Positions 55,685-64,000 of a DNA stretch of 64,000 nucleotides are shown here, piece by piece. The stretch covers positions 6,014,001 through 6,078,000 of the forward strand of contig CAUJLY010000003.1 in assembly GCA_963281155.1 (NCBI GenBank), written 5' to 3'. How positions within the stretch are numbered: position 1 is the first letter of the stretch; each line of letters begins with the position of its first letter. The notes below the pieces were generated by a model, which saw only the letters and a list, made by a program, of their open reading frames with translations, did not search any database and was not told the origin of the DNA. The stretch is from Rhabditophanes sp. KR3021 (Eukaryota > Nematoda > Chromadorea > Rhabditida > Alloionematidae). Position numbers and translations under genes: made by a program.

Positions 55685-58600
55685 CCAATCCTCTTTATAT
55701 TCATATGACGCTTTTAACTTCATTATGTCATGCTATTTTGATGATACAATACACCATATCTATCTACATGCCTGAATTTCTATTTTTGGAATGGCTTTAT
55801 GTGTTTGCCTTTGTATTATTAGATGTGTTTTTTGGGTGTACCAATTTGTGAATTATAAAATTTATATTTATTTTTTGGGAAGAAGTAAAGGAAAAGATAA
55901 TAATATTTAACCTTTTGTGGTCGTCTCTTTTATTTGAAATGGTTGGGGTTCGTTTTTTGAATGCTATTTTGGAAGTACCAGATGTACATAAAAATTAACA
56001 AATCGGATATTTTCCTTATCAAGACACATCCGTTTGATTTGGTGTATAGTTAGATATTAAAGAATTCGACACGATAAAACTTGTCTATATTTATGAGCCT
56101 TGTCTTTAGACTGTAGAAGGGAAGTGAATGGATATAATAGCACTAAGAGCTTTTGATTTTTAATTCCAAGTATTTTGTTATTGTCACTTGTTTGAGGAGG
56201 TCCTACGATTTGTTCTCCAAATAAAGGCAAAAGTATTAACTACATATTAAAAGACACCACTTTTTTGATACTTCCCCCCATTTTTTGTGGACCCTCTCTC
56301 AATATTTTGGATTGTTTCCTTCAAAAAAAGTGTCAATTTTGGTTAGAGGTTAAGTGAAAAGTTATAACAGAACATGGTGTTTATATTGCTCCTTTTTTAT
56401 GTAACGTAAAGACAAAGCTTTTAAACAATAATGCGATTTGGCTCTGTTTAAAAGGCCCACAAATTTGAGGTTTTGCCATATCGCAAAGAGGCGCCCTCCT
56501 TTCCTCGTCAAACAATTGTGCTTTAAATATTAATGTCATAAAAGTTTTTTTAAATTCAGGCATGTGTAATGGCAATAGTATATTTTGTTTAAAAACACTT
56601 CTACCACAGTTCACTAGTTAATCTGATCGTCTAGAAACTATAGAATGTTCTTTGAAAGTGCCATCTTTATAGTTTCCAAAATGATATGCCATTTTTATTA
56701 GTACTAAAGCAAATTGGATTACCATAAAGTTTTTTGGCTATAAATAAACATGTCCATTAGATTAGTGACGAGATATCTGTATTATGTAATTATCACATGC
56801 AATCAAGCTCTTAACATTTTATATTATTTTATATCCATTATATTATCACATACGCTTTCATTCGCATTCATACACAACATACACATATCTTGGTTTGACT
56901 TCTCCGAAGGGTCATAGCAACACCTTCTGCTAATAAAGATACAAGTATAATAACTCCATTTGTCACAACTATTAATCATTCCATTAAAATAGTAACAATA
57001 GCAACTAAAAAACTAATTAATATTATAACAAAATATACAAGACACCATTCATTCCATCTTGTCTCTTTATTTATGATAATTATTTAGCAGTTGGAAGATA
57101 CGGCATAATATGTTCAATTAACTAAAAAGGGCCGTCTCGACGGCACTCTTCAGACAAAACACCACCAACCTAATTAAATCAACTTCCCTCTTTTTTAGTC
57201 ATTTTGTGATTATTTATCTAAATCTATTCAAAATAATATAATAACACACTTACATATACTATATTATTATGAATGAAAAAATAATGAAAATAGTAATTTG
57301 TACGAAACACTACCCGCTCCATTACCTTTAAAACGTAAAAGCAAAATAGATCGAACCTGTCCCACCATTTTTTTCTGTAAATTTTTAATATTTCATATAA
57401 TGTCCCCAAAAAAACAACATTATTATTGTGTAGAGTGAAAATGTATATAAAAATCGTATGCAAACAAACAACTTAATAAAATGTATCTGTTTGCATATAA
57501 TTTGTCAAAAATCTCTTTTCTTCTCTTGAATGTCTTTTTTGAGTGAACGGCACCACATAATAGACCTTACAAATATCAATTTTTTAAAAGGTTCAATATA
57601 TATCACACTTTTATATTGCTTCGTTTAAAATAAATTTTATCTAGACGGAAATATTTGACTAAAAAATGTTAAAATATCGTTTAGATGTAGGTATTAATTA
57701 GTAAGCAAACAAAAAAATAGAAGTATTAAATTACTAGTACACTATTGTTCTTAATCAACACACAAACTATCTGGAGATTATATATTTTTAAAGTTAGACT
57801 TTTTTTGGCAGTTGTCTTAGGGTAAGAAAATATAATTTAGTGTTTTGGAATATGTAAACTTTAAGTCTAAAAAATATCTTATGCTTTCGAGGATTATAAT
57901 CACTTCAGTTATTCATTTTAGGTGTGTTATGTCATTACTCATTTTAGAGTTACTTTAAAACAATGAATGCAGCATCTTTTTTGTAAAAAGTATAGGCCAA
58001 CTTTTTAACGACCGCTGGGGAAACCACAAAAGGGTCTCTCTTTTTTGGAGGTGATCCTACCCAGTCTTATCTCTAAACTTATTACCAGCTAAAAAAGTCT
58101 TACTTTATCTTTGTGTCCATCTCTGTTTAGAGAAACCTCGATTCATTAGCCTTGCCCTCTCTTTTTCAATTTTTTTAATTTAAAATAAGCTTCAAATGTA
58201 AAAATAAATATCCTCAAGCCATAACTCTTTCTGTTTAATTAAATTTTTTGCCCCAAAATCAAGACACTTGTTATTTGGTGTGTAATTTTTTTACGTCAAT
58301 TAGGAATAGCGCATGCTTCAGATAACTTTCTAAATTTATCTCCATTTAATTTATTTAGTTATGTGTGTACTACCAACCATTTGTATTCAATTTAAGGAAT
58401 ATACTCATTTTCCTTTTGATGGCAGAAACTTTATGTGTGCTATTTTTTATTTAATTGAAATTCCCTTGACAGATAATATCACATTGTTTTGAAAACAAAA
58501 TACAAAGTTAATTTCAAGACTAATTTTAAATTTTTAAACAAAAAGATAATAAATGAAAGGCAAGGTGTTTGGAAATGCATTATACGCACATTAAACCTAT

Positions 58601-59176
58601 TTATTTATTCTATCTATACATTAAAGCAATCATAATTGTGCACAAAAAAATCCCCATCCTAATACATACTTATTTAGTACTACCTTATTGGCTAGAAACT
58701 TCTTGCCCATTAAATGACTTTAATTTTGTTGTAACAAAAATTTATTGGCACAACTACAATTATTCAATTTAATATGTTTCTACAAATTTTGTTTTATCCT
58801 CCCCAATTTGCTTTAGGATAGTTTGCTCAATTTATTTGAACTTACAAATTAGAAAATATTTGTATGTTTGGGCTTATCCTGGAATGTTTATTATTTGTAA
58901 CATTTCAATAGTATTAGTTCATCCTTGTTTTGGTCAAATTGGCGTGGTTTTTGGAGATTAAAAATCTTTCGTTAGTTTCCTTAGTTCAGAGATGAGTGGA
59001 GATAATTTCGGTTGAAAATTAAATCGGAAACAAATAGATTGTTACCCTTTGATTTTATCAAGTACTTTATCCAATAAAATACTTTCATTTATCAAAATTA
59101 TTTAATAAAATACTTCCACACTTGATTTGTATTAATTCATTTCAGTTAATTTATTCCTTGAAAAGAAACATAAATT
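55685..59176. other. Long intergenic region, no gene recognised
   Basis: About 3.5 kb, strongly AT-rich, with only short unsupported frames on both strands. A 5-bp-stem hairpin (GCCGT CTCG ACGGC, 57131-57144) is the only GC-rich palindrome noticed. It could hold regulatory elements of the ion-channel gene, ncRNA genes or decayed repeats that I cannot recognise by eye. Confidence 0.5.
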
Positions 59177-61902
59177 ATGTTAAATTGCCGTAAAATTACC
59201 ATTAACTTATCTATAATTGCTTTTTTAATACTAACTTCATACTGCACTGAGCCTGTTACAATAAAAAAAGCCCATTCCACTGACCAAAATTATAATATTA
59301 TTAATGAAGCAGAGGAAGAAAACAAAAATATTGCAAAAAAGGGTAATGTTCAGATTGAGTAAGTCACCCCCAACAATCTTTATTTATTGTTTTCCAGTTC
59401 CAAAAAATTAATTCAACTCTCTAACATATCAAAAGTCTTTGGGGATGGTGAAAACAACAATTTAACAAATCTCGAAGTTTATGATGAATATTTTGATGGA
59501 GATGTTTCCGAGGCAACTATAATTCCACCAACTCCCACTAGAGGTGTCATTACAGCTGAGAATTCTATTGAATTTCCACAAGACCATCCTATTTATTCGA
59601 AGATTACGAAACGAATACCTAGGAATAATCAGTCGCATTCGTTGGAAGTGAAATGTGGATTTTATGTAGAGTCGTTGGGAAATTTTAGGGCTACTGAGAT
59701 GGTATATTTAAAATTGTTGCATTTATGTTTTTAAATTTGTTATAGACTTTTGATATAGATCTTTATTTTTATATGTCATGGCAAGATACTACTTTAGGTA
59801 AAGTTACATCTTAATATCCAAAAACTAATTCATTTTAGCTCACAACAGTTCCGACTACATTCCAATCAACGACAAAGAAGTTCTAGATATGTTGTGGGTA
59901 CCAGATTTATACTTCAGCGTAAGTTGCCATCATAAATAATTAGTTGACCACGTTCCAGAATGCTCGATCAGCTTACTTCCACACTGTAACAGTCCCCAAC
60001 TTCAACATGTATATTCGAAATGATGGCACTATCTCATATGGAACTCGCGTCACTTTAAATGTGGCTTGTAATCTAGATCTAAAGAATTATCCGCTAGGTA
60101 AGCAATTTAATTAAAATATCAAACAAATTTAATCACTTTTAAAATAACCTCATAAATCTCTAAGTAATTATCTTTAAAAATTGATTTATTTGTCTACATC
60201 TAATTTAATGGTGTTATCTCAGATCAACAACGCTGTGTAATAAAAATTATTAGCTGTAAGTTTTGCTATTCTAACACAATAATATTTATTTAAACAGATG
60301 CACATGTCTTGTCAGAAATGAACGCAACATGGTTTTCAGTGCAACCAATTTCCTTTAATCCTGAGATTGGGTTGCCTGAATTTAAAATAACTGGAATGAA
60401 TAGCGAACTTTGCAATGGAACGTTTAGGTATACTTTGACCGATGAATCTTATAGAATTGGAGATTTCTCATGTCTTTTGGGAGTAATCGAATTGGATAGA
60501 GCTATTGGGTATCACCTGGTTCAATCGTATATTCCTTCCTCACTAATTGTTTTAATTAGTTTCGTTAGTTTTTATATTGACAGAGTAAGTACTTTTATTC
60601 CAAGCTTCAACTTAATTTCATTATTTTTAGCGCGCAATTCCAGCTAGAGTGAGTCTTAGCTTTACAGCACTTCTCACTTTGTCGACCCAAGGCAATGGAA
60701 TGCGATTTCAAGTTCCGGCTGTGGCATATGCTAAGGCTATAGATTTGTTTTATGGTGTAAGTTTAAATTTAATTATTATAAAAAGTTGTTGATGTCATAG
60801 TGACAATTTATTATTATTTGGCTTGTACTTTAATTGATGTCCAATGAACTTTGGTAAACTTTTTATAAAACCATTGGGAATATAAAAAATGACTTTGAAT
60901 GTTAGCAAAACTTAATGAACCATTTTTTGTAAACACCAGAAACTTGCCATACTAAGATCAACAATAAACACCTTTTTTGGTAAATAAATTTCAATATTAG
61001 ATGCATGAGTAGATACGTTTGTCAAAACATTTACAAATTTGATTTAAATACACATGTTTTGACTTAACTTAATTGAGTTTATGTAAGTAATTTGGAGTAA
61101 CTTTATTAATAACTTCAAATAGTTAATGTAATTAAATTAACAACGAAACTGGTTAACCAAATTAGCATTTAATCAAAATAAATGCCATGACGTCAAATCA
61201 ATTAAAAAAACTTTAATTAGCTTGAAGCAAATGTTGTTTTAAAGATATCCGATTAAATTAATTACTTTTTGCAGATTTGTATGCTTTTTATCTTCGGAGT
61301 AGTAAGTTCATACCCCAAAGTAATGTAGCTTTAATTGAGATTTTTAGTTGGTCGAATTCGCATTGGTAAATTCATACATGCGCAAAGCCAATAAATACAA
61401 TTCAATGGCTCAAAATTGGCAACACATCTCAACCCCCGTAACTAATAGAAAGAAATCGTATATGAATGGTGGTGGAAATTCAAATGGATATACTGAAGCT
61501 AGTGGGATGTTTTCGGGTGAGGACACTGAAACTGAGGATACGATGGCTTATTTGAAGGGAAAGACAGAGGGACATGAGTTTATTACACAAACGGAACTTA
61601 TTTATAAGGTTAGTATCTTAATGACACATTTTTTTGTACTCGGGGGTCACTCATAAATAAAGTACTTGTGGTCTTGCACTCTATTTTATGATTAAATAGT
61701 CATTATATCAATAAATGGCATAAAAATGTTAATTTACATCCAAAATAACCGCTTTTTTCAGGCAATGTTCTATAATAGAAGGGCTTTGAGTATAGACCAG
61801 GTGTCGAGGGTTTTATTCCCGGGATTTTATCTATGTTTCAATGGCATCTATTGGTATTATTATCTGGGATATGCAAAAAAGGACACAACAGCCACTTTAT
61901 AA
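59177..61902 (+). CDS. Cys-loop ligand-gated anion channel subunit
   Basis: Eleven exons: 59177-59358, 59398-59701, 59746-59797, 59839-59918, 59959-60097, 60223-60255, 60298-60584, 60631-60756, 61275-61301, 61348-61608, 61762-61902; 543 residues. Signal peptide (NLSIIAFLILTSYC), extended N-terminal linker, ligand-binding domain with the signature loop CNLDLKNYPLDQQRC (13 residues between Cys), a second Cys pair (LCNG, FSCLLG), M1 (YIPSSLIVLISFVSFYIDR), M2 beginning AIPARVSLSFTALLTLS, M3 and M4 at the end. The PAR motif before M2 indicates anion selectivity, as in glycine, GABA and nematode ACC/LGC channels. The ligand cannot be assigned by eye. All phases are consistent. Confidence 0.9.
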
Positions 61903-62210
61903 ATACCGAAAGTAAATAATGTTCGATTTTAAAAACGAAATTGTCTCATTTGCTTAAACAAAGGTTAAATTATTAATTTGTATTTAATCGGAACCGACTT
62001 AATCACTTCAATCTAGGAGTTTTGTCGAAATTATGTATAAACATCGTCATTGTAAAAATTAATTGTAATAGAATAAATTTAAAAATGCTTGTTGTTTATA
62101 AATCTGAATCCTTACTTTAAACTTGATAGCTTAAGCAAATCTAATTATCATCCCAGACAGCTACAATTTTGTTGTTGATCAAACTAACAATTTTCTCTTT
62201 GAAATGACAG

Positions 62211-62377
62211 TGTAACAAACATTTAGACGACCATATTCTGATTGTAATGAACAATAAATGTCTATGGCATTGCACAACCAATAATAAGAGCTTCTATGAG
62301 ATTGAAAATGTTTGGTGCACAAAGGATGCGAAGTGTTTTAATTTTAATCGCAGAGGCAGTGAATATCGCCATATGTA
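62211..62377 (+). other. Cys-containing orphan open frame
   Basis: After an ACAG acceptor-like site, 55 codons are open and end at TAG. They read [20 protein letters not shown], then [20 protein letters not shown]. Five cysteines and the ending suggest a secreted-domain exon, but no partner exon is found. Confidence 0.3.
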
Positions 62378-62523
62378 GGATACATACACAATCATCTTAT
62401 GAACGATGGCGAGGGACAAACTTGATGCAATAAGCAACTGGCTCCAAACGATTTACGTAGTTTGGTTTAATTTAGACTGGAAGTTTTCGGTATATGACAT
62501 GTATAGCACATACCTCTGCTTTG

Positions 62524-62586
62524 AATGGCATCTATTGGTATTATCATCTGGGATATTCAAAAAAAGATACAACAGAATCATTGTAA
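62524..62586 (+). pseudogene. Duplicate of the channel M4 end
   Basis: Twenty codons plus stop (NGIYWYYHLGYSKKDTTESL) match the last 20 codons of the channel gene (61840-61902) at about 54 of 63 bases. The upstream part of the exon is not in frame here, so this looks like a remnant of a tandem channel duplicate. Confidence 0.6.
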
Positions 62587-63455
62587 AGATACGTTTTATC
62601 TAGCTTTGTCAAAAAAGATGTTTGTTTATATTATTAAATGTGAAATAAATTTGATCTCAATCAAAAATAGGTCTCTTCTGTGATAACGAAAAAAGATATT
62701 ACCTAAAAAGTCAGCTACCTTATCAATTTTTAAAATTGCCTATGACAGTCAATTAATCATTTGTCACTTACCCAAAAGAAAAGTTCCTTTGATATTGAAT
62801 TTGATATAAAAAAGTCTTTAAAAGACACAAAGAATTCGTATCCATCACACTGACAAAGTGATGCAATCACATATTTATAATCTACTCTCATGCTTACTAC
62901 ATATTTTTTAAATCAAATGTGTACATTACCATTTATTTGATTTGATTTTCTCCCCTTATTTTATTATTCAAATGAATAACCATCTTTGTGGTGACTTCTT
63001 CTTGTTCATAATAAACAATAACTATTATTTTGAAGAATAATTACACCTCTCTCTCATCATTCATTGGTTTGACAATAACCAAAAGTTTTCCCCATTCAGT
63101 ATAAACAATAAATATGCATATTATTATTTGGTTAAAATCACAAAACTTCGTGATTTGACTTTTTAACTAAATATCTCCGGCTTAAAAACACCAAAATACC
63201 AATTTTGCTTAAACTGCAAATAAAACAAATACGTATATCCACAAAAACAATCTTATTTTTATTTCTTATTGACTTTCCTTTTTAAAATTAGTTTGCTTAA
63301 CATCTTTCAAAAAAATTGAAAGGAGATGTCGTAGCTTAACCTTGTTAAATTGTTTAAATAGACAAGAATATAGGATTTTCCCCATTAGTCTGGAATTACA
63401 TTTTTGGTATTGATTATTATTGGTTGTTATTTATTATTTATTTGGAATTGATACA

Positions 63456-64000
63456 ATGGACAATAATAATTCCAGGCCTATTTTTACGATATTTGATAGG
63501 AATAATGCACCAATGAATCAGGTAACAAACACTATAATTACCGCCATAATAATAATTTAGTTAAACTTTCAAAACACCTACCAAAAGGAACCTTCTTCCT
63601 CAACAAGCCTTCCTAAAAAAGATTTTAATTTGAGCCAATATCTCAAAACAAATATCCTTTCCTTCATCCCCATTCTTCAATGGTTACCCAATTACAATTT
63701 GAAGGAAAATATTCACGGCGATATTATAGCAGGATTAACATGTGGTATGTTAAATTTAATGAATTAACTTGTATTTATACGTTTAGGGATAATGCACATT
63801 CCACAGGGCATGGCATATGCGATATTGAGTAATTCAAGTCCAATTGTTGGCTTGTATTCATCATTTTTTGCTTGCATATTTTATATGATTTTTGGAACTA
63901 GTCGCCATATTTCGATTGGAGTAGGTTTATAAATTGTGAATATTAATTATTTGAATAGGTATTTGCCGTAGTCTCCATGATGGTAGGTGCAACTAAACTC
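63456..64000 (+). CDS. SLC26/SulP anion transporter, N-terminal part
   Basis: Exons 63456-63521, 63561-63744, 63787-63920 and 63959 to the window end. The N-terminus reads LQWLPNYNLKENIHGDIIAG, then GIMHIPQGMAYAILSNSSP, IVGLYSSFFACIFYMIFGTS and RHISIGVFAVVSMMVG, the defining start of the SLC26 (sulfate/anion exchanger) membrane domain. Members move sulfate, chloride, bicarbonate or oxalate across plasma or vesicle membranes. The STAS domain and most of the gene lie beyond the window. Introns of 37-42 bp all keep phase. Confidence 0.92.

Larger units (their letters stand above)
61903..63455. other. Intergenic with channel-gene remnants
   Basis: Contains an orphan duplicate of the channel's last coding segment (62524-62586) and a Cys-containing open stretch (62211-62377). 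The rest is AT-rich and should include the SLC26 promoter. Confidence 0.5.

Noticed and set aside
56381..56614. 77-codon minus-strand open frame in the long intergenic region
   Set aside because: No domain, signal peptide or supporting promoter.
57131..57144. GC-rich hairpin GCCGT CTCG ACGGC
   Set aside because: A 5-bp stem alone is expected by chance; no snRNA or SL RNA features around it.
57340..57430. tRNA B-box-like GGTTCGATC on the minus strand
   Set aside because: No A box or cloverleaf at proper spacing.
58569..58772. 67-codon plus-strand open frame
   Set aside because: Hydrophobic composition follows from T-rich sequence; nothing else supports it.
1..64000. CRISPR arrays, bacterial operons or integrated viral genes
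   Set aside because: No regularly spaced repeats, no bacterial-type gene clusters and no viral replication or capsid motifs were seen; introns throughout mark a nuclear animal genome.

Overview
This window is nuclear DNA from a small, AT-rich animal genome, almost certainly a nematode. Introns are mostly 38-60 bp, with gtaag-type donors and acceptors ending in tttag or tttcag. Several nematode-specific families are present: a ground-like (GRL) protein, an ET-module/Ly6-type protein, an Srg/Srv-like serpentine receptor, a nematode-type carbohydrate sulfotransferase and an exostosin with the short RIB-1 layout. The frequent tttag acceptors and moderate AT richness suggest a clade IV (Strongyloides/Rhabditophanes-like) worm, but this is inference and no species can be named. 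All gene models are hand-spliced from splice signals plus homology; none has transcript support here.

Layout. 1-8.1 kb: an orphan glycosylated membrane protein, histone chaperone Asf1, a PP2A B''-type subunit (PPP2R3C/RSA-1), a sulfotransferase that seems to lack its 5'-phosphosulfate loop, and a charged coiled-coil protein. 9.4-13.8 kb: a large TTC28-like TPR protein with a degenerate CHAT-like tail. 13.8-19.1 kb: a recent inverted duplication of a Gly/Tyr-rich secreted protein gene; the arms flank about 4.1 kb holding a serpentine receptor and degenerate gene debris. 19.2-25.9 kb: an AADAC/HSL-type lipase, three tandem LITAF-domain genes and a broken LRAT-domain fragment. 26.4-32.8 kb: a chromodomain protein, cactin (splicing), an unknown His/Asn-rich protein, a 36-residue secreted peptide, exosome subunit RRP43/EXOSC8 and an ET-module protein. 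32.8-37.6 kb: a beta-mannosidase with a small antisense gene in one intron. 38-44.8 kb: the GRL protein, a 61-aa membrane protein, a gamma-syntrophin-like protein and two unknown convergent genes. 45.8-55.7 kb: a pogo/Tigger-like MITE, a broken LRR-like fragment, RIB-1 (heparan sulfate synthesis), PRCC, CLASP and GIPC. 59.2-64 kb: an anion-type Cys-loop receptor and the 5' part of an SLC26 anion transporter that runs off the window.

Most genes are unrelated housekeeping or accessory genes in ordinary nematode packing. Local groupings that may matter are the minus-strand run unknown protein-cactin-chromodomain (possible operon), the LITAF tandem array, the inverted duplicate pair, the 156-bp divergent promoter of rib-1/PRCC, and tail-to-tail pairs with almost no spacing.

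Three conserved, normally single-copy genes (cactin, rib-1, gipc) each carry one single-base frameshift relative to their family, two of them in A or T runs. Assembly error is the simplest explanation. I see no clear undescribed multi-gene system. The most unusual structure is the inverted duplication; the most useful overlooked items are the LRAT fragment, the MITE, the 36-aa secreted peptide and the antisense gene beside a non-AG splice boundary.
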